Below, piece after piece: positions 25,241 through 34,171 of a DNA stretch of 64,000 bases (position 1 is the first letter of the stretch; every line of letters begins with the position of its first letter). The translations under genes were made by a program, and so were the position numbers. Below the pieces are notes generated by a model, which had not been told where the DNA came from, did no database searches, and was given only the letters and a program-made list of their open reading frames with translations. Source of the stretch: Pseudomonas brassicacearum subsp. neoaurantiaca (lineage in GTDB: Bacteria > Pseudomonadota > Gammaproteobacteria > Pseudomonadales > Pseudomonadaceae); the NCBI RefSeq assembly GCF_013608025.1, contig NZ_VDLV01000033.1, positions 186,001 to 250,000 on the forward strand. Reading direction: 5' to 3'.

Positions 25241-26812
25241 CTACGACTCTTGGGCGGGCCGGGTTGGCGTTGATTCCGGTTCCGACTCCGATTCCGGCGT
25301 CGGGCCTTGGCGGCTATTCTCCTGATACCAGTGCAGCGCGATCAGGAGCAGGGTCGGCACGCCGAGCAGGGCGGTGATCAGGAAGAAATCGTGATAACCG
25401 AATTTCTCTACCATCACCCCTGAGTAGCCGCCAATCAGGCGTGGCAGCAGCAGCATGATCGAGCTGAGCAGCGCGTATTGGGTGGCCGAGAATTTCAGGT
25501 TGGTCAGGCTCGACAGGTAGGCGACGAATGCCGAGGTGGCCAGGCCGGAGCTGAAGTTGTCCAGGGAAATCGTGACAATCAGCATCTTCAGGTTCGGGCC
25601 CATGTCGGTGAGCATCAGGAACAGGATGTTGGTGGCGGCCGAGGAAACGCCGCCGATGAACAGGATCGGCAGGATCCCGAAACGCACGATCAGCAGGCCG
25701 CCCATGCCGGCGCCGACCAGCGTCATGATCAGCCCGAAGATCTTGCTGACGCTGGCGATCTGGTCCTTGGTAAAGCCTTGGTCGATGTAGAACACATTGG
25801 CCATTACGCCCATGACCGTGTCGGACATCCGGTAGGTGGCGATCAGTCCCAGCAGCAAGAGTGCCTGCCAGCGGTAGCGCAGGATGAAGTCGTTGACGGG
25901 CGTCAGCACCGGCGCCAGGCCTCGGCGCCCCATGGACGACAGGCACAGGGCGGTGAGAAGGATATAGAGGATCGCCCGCAGGAACGCGCGATCTTCGAGC
26001 AGCAGGTCGAGCAGGCTGACGCCTTCGAACAATACGCTGGCGAAGTCGGTGTTGTAGAGCTGGGTGAACATCGCCGGGACCGACACCAATAGCACGATCA
26101 GCACGAAGACCGAAGCCAGTTGGTGAACGAAGGTATAGCGCCCGGCCTGCAACTGCGTGCGCAGCGGCACGGGTGGCTCGCGCATCAATAATGACGTCAG
26201 CAAGGCTGGCACCATCAACACGCCAAACAACAGGTACGTACCGGCCCAGGCCGAATGTTTGTAGCTGAACCCGGTGGAGCCGAACCCTTCGGCGAAGAAC
26301 AGCGCGCCGGCCGTGGCGAGCAGCGCGGCGACCCGATAGCCAGACATGTAGCTGGCGGCCAACGCAGCCTGGCGGGTGTCTTCGACGATTTCCAATCGAT
26401 AGGCATCGACGGCAATGTCCTGCGTGGCCGATGCAAAGGCGACTATGACGGCAATCGCGATCAGCCAGGACAGGTGTTTTTGCGGGTCACAGAAGCTCAT
26501 CCCGACCAGGCCAAGGATCACCAGGCCTTGGGAAAGCACCAGCCATGAACGACGGCGCCCCAATTTGCCCAGCAATGGCAGGCGCCATTGGTCGAGCAGT
26601 GGCGACCACACCCATTTGAAGGCATAGGCCAGGCCAATCAGGCTCGCATAACCGATGGTTTCGCGGGCCACGCCGGCCTCGCGCAACCAGACTGAGAGCG
26701 TGGAAAACACCAGCATGTACGGCAAGCCGGCGGCGAAGCCAAGCAGCAACAGCACGAGCGTCGAAGGACTGGCATAGGCGGCGAGGGCGGCGCGCCAGGT
26801 TTTACGGGGCAT
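25241..26812 (-). CDS. ampG: AmpG-family muropeptide permease
   Basis: A 523-residue major facilitator protein with about 14 hydrophobic segments. The N-terminal LLLGFAAGLPYMLVFSTLSVWL and GYASLIGLAYAFKWVWSPLLDQ are hallmarks of AmpG, which imports GlcNAc-anhydroMurNAc peptides from cell-wall turnover and so links recycling to AmpR/AmpC control. The last 25 residues are Glu/Ser/Pro-rich and not conserved. Pseudomonas carry more than one AmpG-like permease (AmpG and AmpP), and I cannot decide which functional equivalent this is. Confidence 0.88.
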   Translation of the reverse strand: MPRKTWRAALAAYASPSTLVLLLLGFAAGLPYMLVFSTLSVWLREAGVARETIGYASLIGLAYAFKWVWSPLLDQWRLPLLGKLGRRRSWLVLSQGLVILGLVGMSFCDPQKHLSWLIAIAVIVAFASATQDIAVDAYRLEIVEDTRQAALAASYMSGYRVAALLATAGALFFAEGFGSTGFSYKHSAWAGTYLLFGVLMVPALLTSLLMREPPVPLRTQLQAGRYTFVHQLASVFVLIVLLVSVPAMFTQLYNTDFASVLFEGVSLLDLLLEDRAFLRAILYILLTALCLSSMGRRGLAPVLTPVNDFILRYRWQALLLLGLIATYRMSDTVMGVMANVFYIDQGFTKDQIASVSKIFGLIMTLVGAGMGGLLIVRFGILPILFIGGVSSAATNILFLMLTDMGPNLKMLIVTISLDNFSSGLATSAFVAYLSSLTNLKFSATQYALLSSIMLLLPRLIGGYSGVMVEKFGYHDFFLITALLGVPTLLLIALHWYQENSRQGPTPESESEPESTPTRPAQES

Positions 26813-26856
26813 GGGCTGGAGTCTGCCTCAAAAATTGCGAAAACAAAGCGCGCACT

Positions 26857-27210
26857 CTAACCGCTGTGCTCTACCGGACGCCAGCCATGGCGCTGAATAT
26901 CAACACGATTGTTCAGGATACTGACGCCTTCCATTCGCAAGCGCGCACGTTGCTCATCCCCCGAGGCGCTGCCCGCCGGCAGGCTGATCCGACCGCCAGC
27001 CGCCAACACGCGGTGCCAGGGCAGCTTGGTGTCGTTCGGCAATTGGCTGAGAGTACGTCCGACCCAGCGTGCCGCGCGGCCAAGGCCGGCCATATCGGCA
27101 AGCTGACCATAAGTGACGACTTTGCCTTCCGGTACCTGCGCCAGGGTCAGGTAAAGCGTGGTTCGTCGGACTTGGGCTGGATTTTCGGGGTCCGCTGGGG
27201 CGTCAGTCAC
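26857..27210 (-). CDS. Alkyltransferase-like protein (ATL, MGMT family)
   Basis: A 117-residue protein with the O6-alkylguanine transferase DNA-binding fold. Where repair enzymes have the alkyl-accepting Cys in PCHRV, this has PWHRVL with Trp65. That replacement defines the ATL group, which binds O6-alkylguanine without repairing it and hands the lesion to nucleotide-excision repair. The helix-turn-helix with the Arg finger (GRAARWVGRTLSQ) is present. Monocistronic, between ampG and the DUF481 gene. Confidence 0.9.
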   Translation of the reverse strand: MTDAPADPENPAQVRRTTLYLTLAQVPEGKVVTYGQLADMAGLGRAARWVGRTLSQLPNDTKLPWHRVLAAGGRISLPAGSASGDEQRARLRMEGVSILNNRVDIQRHGWRPVEHSG

Positions 27211-27366
27211 GGGGTTGTTCCTGGAAATAGGTCCGTCTGTAGATTAATTCCTACAGATCGGGTTGATAAGTGAACTCATCATCGGTACGCGGGTCAGTCG
27301 TTCCTGAGGTGTCATCCTGGGGGATAATGCCGCCTTTTCACCGAAAACTTGAGCCCATTATCGCTT

Positions 27367-28374
27367 ATGTTGTCCAGAACCCTGCTGTGCCTAGCTGTTA
27401 CGAGCGCCTCCATGCCATTGCTTGCCGATACCGTCTGGTTGAAGAACGGCGACAAGCTCAGCGGCAAGATTACCGTTTTCGATGGCGGCAAATTGTTGAT
27501 CCAGACTGACTACGCCGGCGCGGTCCCTATCGACTGGAAACAGGTCAAGACGCTTGAAAGTGACCAGCAATTATTGGTCAAGCAGGATGCTTATTCCGGC
27601 GAGAAGGCCAAGTCGCTGCACGCCGCCGACGATGGCAAGGTCATCCTGGCCAACGGCGAAGCGCCGAAGACCGTTGAGCTGGCAAGTATCCAGCAGATCC
27701 TCAAGCCCAAGCCGGTGGTCGAAGATCTGGTCTGGAAAGGTAATATCGACGCCGCGCTGGATTACCAGCGAGCGGAAAACGATACCGATGATTACGACAT
27801 CGACTTCAAGACCTCGGCGCGTCACGGCAGATGGCGGCACACCGCTGAAGGCGAATACAACCGTGAATTCCAGGACGATGTGGTTTCGACCGACAACTGG
27901 CGCCTGGAATATTCCCTCGACCGGTTCATCACCGACAAATGGTTCTGGCAAGGCCGCCTCAATTACAAGCGCGACAAAGTCGAAGACCTGGCGCGCCAGC
28001 GCGTAGTAGGCACCGGTCCGGGCTATCAGTTCTGGGACGATGAATTGGGGGCGTTCTCGCTGGGGTCGCTGCTCAACCGCACCGATTACGAGTACCGCGA
28101 CGGCAGCAAGGACAACTTCTATTCCGTCGCGATGAAGTGGGATTACAACCGCTACCTGATCGGCAAGCGCGTCGAGTTCTTCACCAATGGCGAAGTGGGC
28201 AAGCCGCTGTCCGATGTCGCCGACTATGCCTACGACGCCGAGGTCGGGCTGCGCTACAAAGTGACCGACTGGGCGTCGCTCAACCTCAAGGCCGAGAAGG
28301 ACGTGATCGAAGGGACTGACGACAGCGACCTGAGCAAGACGCGCTACACGGCTGGGTTTGGCGTGACTTGGTAA
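27367..28374 (+). CDS. DUF481 outer-membrane protein (YdiY-like)
   Basis: A 335-residue exported protein with a signal peptide (MLSRTLLCLAVTSASMPLLA) and a DUF481 domain predicted to form a small outer-membrane beta-barrel: the C-terminal 240 residues alternate hydrophobic and polar residues and end in Trp, the usual BAM-targeting end. The segment after the signal (DTVWLKNGDKLSGKITVFD) is typical of the family. I chose ATG 27367 over the TTG at 27349 because the signal peptide starts there. The function is unknown. A class A REPIN follows. Confidence 0.85.
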   Translation: MLSRTLLCLAVTSASMPLLADTVWLKNGDKLSGKITVFDGGKLLIQTDYAGAVPIDWKQVKTLESDQQLLVKQDAYSGEKAKSLHAADDGKVILANGEAPKTVELASIQQILKPKPVVEDLVWKGNIDAALDYQRAENDTDDYDIDFKTSARHGRWRHTAEGEYNREFQDDVVSTDNWRLEYSLDRFITDKWFWQGRLNYKRDKVEDLARQRVVGTGPGYQFWDDELGAFSLGSLLNRTDYEYRDGSKDNFYSVAMKWDYNRYLIGKRVEFFTNGEVGKPLSDVADYAYDAEVGLRYKVTDWASLNLKAEKDVIEGTDDSDLSKTRYTAGFGVTW

Positions 28375-28397
28375 TCCCAGGTCAACCACCAATTCCC

Positions 28398-28487
28398 TGT
28401 GGGAGCGAGCTTGCTCGCGATAGCGTTGGATCAGCAACATCAACGTTGACTGACAGATCGCTATCGCGAGCAAGCTCGCTCCCACAG
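28398..28487. repeat. REPIN, class A
   Basis: CTGTGGGAGCGAGCTTGCTC and its inverted partner, with about 30 bp between, after the DUF481 gene. Confidence 0.9.
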
Positions 28488-28517
28488 TTTTTTTTTGTGC
28501 CTGAAAAACTGACAGGC

Positions 28518-28550
28518 ACAAAAAAGCCCCGCTTTTAAGGGCGGGGCTTC
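28518..28550 (-). terminator. Terminator of the cold-shock gene
   Basis: Minus strand: AAGCCCCGC, loop, GCGGGGCTT followed by a T-run, 20 bp after the csp stop. The A-run on the other side means it may also stop DUF481 transcripts. Confidence 0.92.
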
Positions 28551-28569
28551 TTACTAAAGCAAGGACAAG

Positions 28570-28779
28570 TTAGATAACTTGAACTTCTTCAGCTTGCATG
28601 CCTTTCTGACCGCGGGTAGCGATGAAAGAAACCTGTTGGCCTTCTTTCAGGCTTTTGAAGCCGTCGGATTGGATAGCTTTGAAGTGAACGAACAGATCGT
28701 CACCGGATTGTGGGGTGATGAAGCCGAAGCCTTTTTCATCGTTGAACCACTTAACGGTACCGGTTTGGCGATTAGACAT
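28570..28779 (-). CDS. Cold-shock protein (CspA family)
   Basis: A 69-residue single-stranded RNA/DNA-binding chaperone. Both RNA-binding motifs are intact: KGFGFITP (RNP1) and LFVHFKAI (RNP2). It is close to the CapB/CspA proteins of Pseudomonas. AAGGAG lies 7 bp before the ATG. A long stretch without genes upstream (about 350 bp) leaves room for the structured 5' leader common to cold-inducible csp genes, but I cannot show cold control from sequence. Confidence 0.95.
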   Translation of the reverse strand: MSNRQTGTVKWFNDEKGFGFITPQSGDDLFVHFKAIQSDGFKSLKEGQQVSFIATRGQKGMQAEEVQVI

Positions 28780-29130
28780 GGTGTAACTCCTTGAACAAAG
28801 ATAACTGCGACTCAGGAAGAACCCTGGCCGAGACTGAGTGCAAAGAGCAGGAAAAATTCTTGTAGATGGTTGGATCGAAATTCAACATATCGTGTAGAGA
28901 TTCTCAGTGACACAAGCAGCACAGTGGCGCCACCTTAACCCTTTTTCCGGAACGTGCCAATGGTCTTTGCGAAGGTTTCTCGGTTTTAATGACTGACGGC
29001 AAGCGCGATTGCGGCCGGGGCCCGGAAATCAAGGCGGATCGCCGAGATTTGCGTCCTGCACTTTGAACGCGCCCCGCGCCCCGGTAAGATGCCGGACAGT
29101 TTTTTCCACCTCGCTATTCAGGAACCCGCC
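28780..29130. other. Divergent csp / dcd intergenic region
   Basis: A 351-bp region holding the promoters and leaders of the minus-strand csp gene and the plus-strand dcd gene. On the csp side, next to the start, the leader is A/T-rich near 28850-28900. I see no convincing consensus promoter, riboswitch or small ORF. Confidence 0.5.
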
Positions 29131-29697
29131 ATGAGCATCAAATCGGACAAGTGGATTCGCCGCATGGCGCAAGAGCACGGCATGATCGAGCCTTTCGTCG
29201 AGCGCCAGATGCGTGGCGAAGGCGCCGACCGGCTGATTTCCTTCGGCGTTTCCAGCTACGGCTACGACGTGCGCTGCGCCGATGAATTCAAGGTGTTCAC
29301 CAACATCAACTCCGCCACTGTCGACCCGAAGAATTTCGACGAGAAGAGCTTCGTCGACATCAAGAGCGACGTTTGCATCATTCCGCCGAACTCCTTCGCC
29401 CTGGCTCGCACCGTCGAGTACTTCCGCATCCCGCGCAACGTATTGACCATTTGCCTGGGCAAAAGCACCTATGCCCGTTGCGGCATCATCGTCAACGTGA
29501 CGCCGTTGGAACCCGAGTGGGAAGGCCACGTGACGCTGGAGTTTTCCAACACCACGACCCTGCCGGCAAAGATCTACGCCAACGAAGGCGTGGCGCAGAT
29601 GCTGTTCCTCGAATCCGACGAGGAGTGCGAAGTTTCCTATAAGGATCGGGGTGGCAAATACCAGGGCCAGCGCGGCGTGACACTGCCGCGTACCTGA
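29131..29697 (+). CDS. dcd: dCTP deaminase
   Basis: A 188-residue trimeric enzyme converting dCTP to dUTP for dTMP synthesis. The family core is clear: SSYGYDVRCADEF, SFALARTVEYFRIPRNV, then EPEWEGHVTLEFSNTT with the catalytic Glu, and the C-terminal nucleotide-covering tail (KYQGQRGVTLPRT). I start at ATG 29131 (MSIKSDKWIRRMA); the upstream codon at 29089 has no homology. A terminator follows 27 bp after the stop. Confidence 0.97.
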   Translation: MSIKSDKWIRRMAQEHGMIEPFVERQMRGEGADRLISFGVSSYGYDVRCADEFKVFTNINSATVDPKNFDEKSFVDIKSDVCIIPPNSFALARTVEYFRIPRNVLTICLGKSTYARCGIIVNVTPLEPEWEGHVTLEFSNTTTLPAKIYANEGVAQMLFLESDEECEVSYKDRGGKYQGQRGVTLPRT

Positions 29698-29724
29698 TTC
29701 TGACGAGCTGTCGGAATTCCTGAG

Positions 29725-29763
29725 CGGGCAGGCACTCTATGAAGTGTACTGCCCGTTTTTTTT
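29725..29763 (+). terminator. Terminator of dcd
   Basis: CGGGCAG (29725-29731) pairs with CTGCCCG (29749-29755), with an inner CACT/AGTG stem, followed by eight T. Confidence 0.9.
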
Positions 29764-29801
29764 GCGTCAGCCGCAATGGGCCTTCGCTCAGGAGTAGCTC
29801 T

Positions 29802-30008
29802 ATGAAGATCGATCCGCGAATCAGTGCCGAACTGGCAAGGCTTGAGCCCAATCAGATCGGCGTCCTGGCCTGGTCACTGCTGGCCCATCCTGTCGAAGCG
29901 GCGGGTGGCATTCCCGGTGACCCCGATCCTGATCCCAATCCCACGGAACCCACCGAACCCGGTGAGCCGACGCTTCCGGACGAGCCACCTCCTGCGCCCG
30001 TAGCCTGA
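29802..30008 (+). CDS. Small Pro/Glu/Asp-rich hypothetical protein
   Basis: A 68-residue protein of unknown function. Residues 1-34 (MKIDPRISAELARLEPNQIG onward) form a likely amphipathic helix region; residues 35-68 are a low-complexity acidic tail of Pro, Glu, Asp and Thr repeats (PDPDPNPTEPTEPGEP). There is no signal peptide. CAGGAG at 29789-29794, 7 bp before ATG 29802, is a good ribosome site, and a terminator just upstream makes it an independent unit. It ends 6 bp before a large hairpin shared with pdeM. Codon choice resembles the neighbours. Confidence 0.6.
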   Translation: MKIDPRISAELARLEPNQIGVLAWSLLAHPVEAAGGIPGDPDPDPNPTEPTEPGEPTLPDEPPPAPVA

Positions 30009-30013
30009 TCCGA

Positions 30014-30061
30014 ATATGGCCCGTCAGTGGAAGCGCGAGTGCTTCAACTGACGGGCCATAT
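30014..30061. terminator. 48-nt near-perfect hairpin overlapping the 3' end of pdeM
   Basis: ATATGGCCCGTCAGT (30014-30028) pairs with ACTGACGGGCCATAT (30047-30061), and an inner GAAGC/GCTTC extends the stem past one mismatch. It includes the last codons and stop of pdeM and can act on both convergent transcripts. No T-run follows on either strand, so it may be an mRNA-stabilising hairpin as much as a terminator. Confidence 0.7.
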
Positions 30062-30700
30062 ATCGTTGTCACCGACGACAAAGATCTTGCAGTCGTTCTC
30101 TTGCTCGACCCGATAGCCCCCCGTGAACGCGCCAAAGGCCGGCAGCAGGCTGATTTCGCTGCCGAGGCGAAAGCATGGGAGGCGCAGCCGCTGCCGACCC
30201 TTGCCACTGAGGTGGTAGACCGGGTGCACGTGGCCGGCAAGGACGTGTCGGCTCGAATGCGGGTGCGGTTCGTGTTGCACGGCGAAAGGACCCAGTAGCA
30301 GCGGTTCGGGGACGACGCGGATATTCAGGTCCGATGGCGGATCGCCGGCACGTTTGTCGTGATTGCCGCGTATGAGGGTCATGGCCAGGGACGGGTGTCG
30401 CGCACGCCAGTCCGCCAGCGCCCTCAAGGTTCCCGGCGCATGGGAGCCGGGCCCATGGAGAAAATCCCCAAGAAAAATCAGCAGCCGGCAAGGCAGGCTC
30501 GCCAGCAATGCATCAAGCACGGCGATGTTGCTCGCTGTCGTGCCATGGGGCACCGGCTGGCCCAGGCTGCGGTAGGCGGCGGCTTTGCCGAAATGCACAT
30601 CCGCCACCATCAACGTTTCCTGGGCGGGCCAATACAGGGCTTTTTGCGGGAGCAGCCAGAGCTCTTCCCCTGCGAGATTGACGGGATAGGGCGCGGCCAT
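30044..30700 (-). CDS. pdeM: Ligase-associated DNA damage response endonuclease PdeM
   Basis: A 218-residue calcineurin-like metallophosphoesterase. The binuclear-metal motifs are in order: DVHFGK (D-x-H), GDFLHG (GDxxxG), GNHDKR (GNHD/E) and GHVHPVY (GHxH). This is the phosphodiesterase member of the four-gene ligase-associated DNA-damage set found in many proteobacteria. Its ATG overlaps the helicase stop (TGATG), so it is translationally coupled to lhr. The last codons lie within a strong hairpin. Confidence 0.92.
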   Translation of the reverse strand: MAAPYPVNLAGEELWLLPQKALYWPAQETLMVADVHFGKAAAYRSLGQPVPHGTTASNIAVLDALLASLPCRLLIFLGDFLHGPGSHAPGTLRALADWRARHPSLAMTLIRGNHDKRAGDPPSDLNIRVVPEPLLLGPFAVQHEPHPHSSRHVLAGHVHPVYHLSGKGRQRLRLPCFRLGSEISLLPAFGAFTGGYRVEQENDCKIFVVGDNDIWPVS

Positions 30701-33186
30701 CAGGCGGTCCCCCGATCGGCGGTTTTTTCCAGTTCGCTGACCATTCGGCGAATGCGGTCGGCGAGCTTTTCCGAACTCATGCTTTCGCGGAACCGCTCCA
30801 CCAGCAATGGGAAACCCAGCGGGGTCGGGCGCTTGATGACATGCAGGTCGAGCTTCAAGGTATCGAGGCGTTCCAAGGTCTGCTCCAGTCGGCGTATATC
30901 CAGTTCTTCGCGCAGGACTTCCTCGCCGGCCTGGGCCAGCAGCAGGTTGTCGGCGTCGTATTGCTTGAACACCTGGAAAAACAATCCGCTGGACGCCTGG
31001 ACTTGCCGAGTGCTTTTCGGCGCGCCGGGGTAGCCGGCGAACACCAGCCCGGCGATCCGGGCGATTTCCCGGAAGCGGCGCAAGGCCAGTTCGCCGGCAT
31101 TCAGGCTGGCAAGCACGTCAGCCAGCAAGCGGTCGGTGTGCAACAGCTTCGGGTCCAGGTGTTCGGACCAATCCAGCTCGGTGGCGCTGAGCAGTTCCAA
31201 GCCGTAGTCGTTGACCGCAATGGAAAACGTCACCGGTTGCCGCTGGCTGACACGCCAGGCCAGCAAGCTGGCGAGTCCCAGGTGAACCTGGCGTCCGGCG
31301 AACGGATACAGGAACAGGTGCCAACCTTCCCGGGATTTTAGGGCTTCAGCCAGCAACGTACCCTGCGTGGGCAAACCGGACCAGCGCAGTTGCGTGCTCA
31401 ACATGGGCTGCGCCGCTTGCATTTCCGGGCCGTCGAAATGACCGGCGGCGGCTTCGCTCAGGCGCGCCACGACAGCCGCGGCGAGCTCGCTGGAAAGCGG
31501 CATGCGCCCGCCGTTCCAGCGCGGTATGGCGGCTTTCTTCGCCTGGCTGCGCCGCACGTAGGCGGTCATGTCTTCCACCCGGACCAGTTCCAGCAATCGA
31601 CCGGCGAAGAGAAACCCGTCGCCAGGTCTTAGCCGCGCGATGAAGCCTTCTTCCACGCTACCCAGGGTCTTGCCGCCACCGCCCTTGCTCCAGAACTTGA
31701 GTTGCAGGCTGGCGTCGCTGACGATGGTGCCGATACTCATGCGATGACGCCTGGCGAGGCGGGCATCGGGGACGCGCCAGATGCCGTTTTCGTCCGGTTC
31801 GACTCGTCGATAGTCGGGGTAGGCCGTCAGCGACAACCCTCCATGACGGACGAACGCCAGGGCCCAGGCCCATTCGGCCAGATTCAGGTTGCGGTACGCC
31901 CAGGCGCCACGCACTTCATCGAACAGCTCATCGGGCCTGAAACCGCCGCCCAGGGCCATGCTGACCAAATGCTGGACCAGGACATCCAACGGTTTGTCGG
32001 GCGATTCCCGGGGTTCGATGCGCCGCTGCGCCACGGCGTCCTGGGCAGCGGCAGCCTCGACCAGCTCCAGTGTATGAGTGGGCACCAGGGTTATCCGCGA
32101 GGTCCGTCCCGGCGCATGGCCGGAGCGCCCGGCGCGTTGCATCAATCGTGCGACGCCTTTGGCCGAGCCGATCTGCAGAACGCGTTCGACGGGAAGGAAA
32201 TCCACGCCAAGGTCCAGGCTGGACGTGCACACGACGGCCTTGAGCTGGCCGTCCTTCAGCGCCCGCTCCACCCAGTCGCGGGTATCACGGGACAGCGAGC
32301 TGTGGTGCAGCGCAATCAGCCCGGCCCAATCCGGTCGCGCCTCGAGAATGGCCTGGTACCAGATTTCCGATTGCGCGCGGGTGTTGGTGAAGACCAGGCA
32401 GCTACCGCTGGCGTCGATTTCGGCGACGACTTGCGGCAGCATTTTCAAGCCGATGTGCCCGGCCCACGGAAAGCGCTCGAGGGTCGGTGGCAATAGCGTA
32501 TCGACCTGCAGGGCTTTACCGTTGGCGCCCTGCACGCTGATCCCGTTGCCTTGCGGGATGAGCACTTGCTCGGCATGGGCCTGATTACCCAGGGTCGCGG
32601 AGACGCCCCATACAATCAGCCCTGGATGCCAGCGTCGCAGGCGCGCCAATGCCAGTTGCAACTGCACGCCACGCTTGTTGCCGAGCAGTTCGTGCCATTC
32701 GTCCACCACGATCATGCGCAAGGTCGAGACGGCGATTTGCGCATCGGCACGGGCCAGCATCAGCGTCAGGCTTTCCGGCGTGGTGATCAGCGCCGTGGGC
32801 AGGCGCCGGCCTTGGCGGGCGCGTTCGCTGGCGCTGGTGTCGCCCGTGCGCAGGCCGACGCTCCAAGGGATTTGCAACGGCATGAGCGGTGCTTCGAGGG
32901 CTTTGGCGGTGTCGGCGGCCAAGGCCCGCATGGGTGTGATCCACAAGACCGTCAACGGCTCGGCCGGCGGTTTGCGTTTGCGCGGTTTATCCGGCGGCGG
33001 CGCTGAGCGCGCGAAACGATCGAGGGCGGCAAACCAGACGGCGTAGGTCTTGCCGGCACCGGTGCTGGCATGCAAAAGCCCCGACTCGCCACGCTTGACC
33101 GCGGCCCACACGTGTTTTTGAAAAGCGAACGGCTTCCAGCCGCGGGCATCGAACCACTGTTTTGCGAAGTTGTTGGATGTCGCCAT
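30700..33186 (-). CDS. Ligase-associated DNA damage response DEXH-box helicase (Lhr-like)
   Basis: An 828-residue superfamily 2 helicase of the Lhr-Core type. Walker A is STGAGKT, motif II reads DEWH, VSATLG is motif III, and GRSGHAPG carries the motif VI arginines; a winged-helix and an Lhr-specific domain follow (about 430-800). Related proteins are 3'-to-5' single-stranded-DNA-dependent helicases. It belongs with a ligase, a nuclease and PdeM. Upstream on the same strand the usual neighbour (the ligase) is replaced by an ABC operon, so it needs its own promoter after the REPIN at 33275. Confidence 0.93.
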   Translation of the reverse strand: MATSNNFAKQWFDARGWKPFAFQKHVWAAVKRGESGLLHASTGAGKTYAVWFAALDRFARSAPPPDKPRKRKPPAEPLTVLWITPMRALAADTAKALEAPLMPLQIPWSVGLRTGDTSASERARQGRRLPTALITTPESLTLMLARADAQIAVSTLRMIVVDEWHELLGNKRGVQLQLALARLRRWHPGLIVWGVSATLGNQAHAEQVLIPQGNGISVQGANGKALQVDTLLPPTLERFPWAGHIGLKMLPQVVAEIDASGSCLVFTNTRAQSEIWYQAILEARPDWAGLIALHHSSLSRDTRDWVERALKDGQLKAVVCTSSLDLGVDFLPVERVLQIGSAKGVARLMQRAGRSGHAPGRTSRITLVPTHTLELVEAAAAQDAVAQRRIEPRESPDKPLDVLVQHLVSMALGGGFRPDELFDEVRGAWAYRNLNLAEWAWALAFVRHGGLSLTAYPDYRRVEPDENGIWRVPDARLARRHRMSIGTIVSDASLQLKFWSKGGGGKTLGSVEEGFIARLRPGDGFLFAGRLLELVRVEDMTAYVRRSQAKKAAIPRWNGGRMPLSSELAAAVVARLSEAAAGHFDGPEMQAAQPMLSTQLRWSGLPTQGTLLAEALKSREGWHLFLYPFAGRQVHLGLASLLAWRVSQRQPVTFSIAVNDYGLELLSATELDWSEHLDPKLLHTDRLLADVLASLNAGELALRRFREIARIAGLVFAGYPGAPKSTRQVQASSGLFFQVFKQYDADNLLLAQAGEEVLREELDIRRLEQTLERLDTLKLDLHVIKRPTPLGFPLLVERFRESMSSEKLADRIRRMVSELEKTADRGTA

Positions 33187-33274
33187 GGGTGCCGTGCATG
33201 CCCTGAAAGTCCTTCTTCAGAGACCACGGCAGGAGATGAAAGGTTTTATGGCCTGGTTGTGGCAGGCGCGCTGT

Positions 33275-33382
33275 TGTGGCGAGGGAGCTTGCTCCCGCTG
33301 GAGGCGCAGCCTCCCCAGCAGCGTGTCAGCCAAGGCCAGGGGGCCGCTTCGCCGCCCAGCGGGAGCAAGCTCCCTCGCCACA
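33275..33382. repeat. REPIN, class B, at the lhr / ABC-operon border
   Basis: TGTGGCGAGGGAGCTTGCTC and its inverted partner enclose about 55 bp. It lies exactly between the ABC ATPase gene and lhr. Confidence 0.9.
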
Positions 33383-33393
33383 AAAGCAGTCTG

Positions 33394-34158
33394 TTATTTC
33401 AGATTGCCGCTGAGGAACTGCTTGAGCCGTTCGCTCTTGGGATTGCCCAGCACGTCTTCCGGCGCGCCTTCTTCTTCCACCAGGCCCTGGTGCAGGAACA
33501 GCACCTGGTTGGACACCTTGCGGGCGAAGCTCATTTCGTGGGTCACCATGATCATGGTCCGGCCTTCTTCGGCCAGGCCCTGGATGACCTTCAACACTTC
33601 GCCCACCAGTTCCGGGTCCAGGGCCGACGTCGGTTCGTCGAACAACATGACTTCCGGCTCCATCGCCAATGCCCGGGCAATCGCGACGCGCTGTTGCTGG
33701 CCGCCGGAGAGGAACGCCGGGTATTGCTCGGCGACGCGGGCCGGCAGGCCAACCTTGTCGAGGTAGCGACGGGCGCGGTCGTCGGCTTCCTGCTTGCTGA
33801 CACCCAGCACCCGGCGCGGCGCCATGGTGATGTTTTCCAACACGGTCATGTGGCTCCACAGGTTGAAGTGCTGGAACACCATGGCCAGGCGCGTGCGGAT
33901 GCGCTGCAACTCGTCGGCGTCGGCCACGCGCATGCCGTGGTGATCCTTGATCATCTGGATCGACTGGCCGTCCAGGCTCATGGCGCCGTCGTTGGGTTGT
34001 TCGAGGAAATTGATGCAACGCAGGAAGGTACTTTTGCCCGAGCCGCTGGCGCCGATCAGGCTGATCACGTCGCCCGTCCTGGCCTTGAGCGAAACCCCTT
34101 TGAGCACCTCATGCTGGCCGTAGCTCTTGTGCAGGCCTTCAATGGTCAGTTTGTACAT
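33394..34158 (-). CDS. Basic amino-acid ABC transporter, ATP-binding subunit (AotP/HisP-like)
   Basis: A 254-residue ATPase of the polar amino-acid uptake type. Walker A GASGSGKST, Q-loop, signature LSGGQQQRVAIARAL, Walker B VMLFDEPTSALDPE and the His switch (VTHEMSFA) are all present. I start at ATG 34158 (MYKLTIEGLHKSYG), the conserved family start; the ORF reaches further but into unrelated sequence. It is the last gene of a five-gene operon in aotJQMOP order and lies 13 bp after the AotO-like gene. Confidence 0.93.
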   Translation of the reverse strand: MYKLTIEGLHKSYGQHEVLKGVSLKARTGDVISLIGASGSGKSTFLRCINFLEQPNDGAMSLDGQSIQMIKDHHGMRVADADELQRIRTRLAMVFQHFNLWSHMTVLENITMAPRRVLGVSKQEADDRARRYLDKVGLPARVAEQYPAFLSGGQQQRVAIARALAMEPEVMLFDEPTSALDPELVGEVLKVIQGLAEEGRTMIMVTHEMSFARKVSNQVLFLHQGLVEEEGAPEDVLGNPKSERLKQFLSGNLK

Positions 34159-34171
34159 GGAGCAGGCATCC

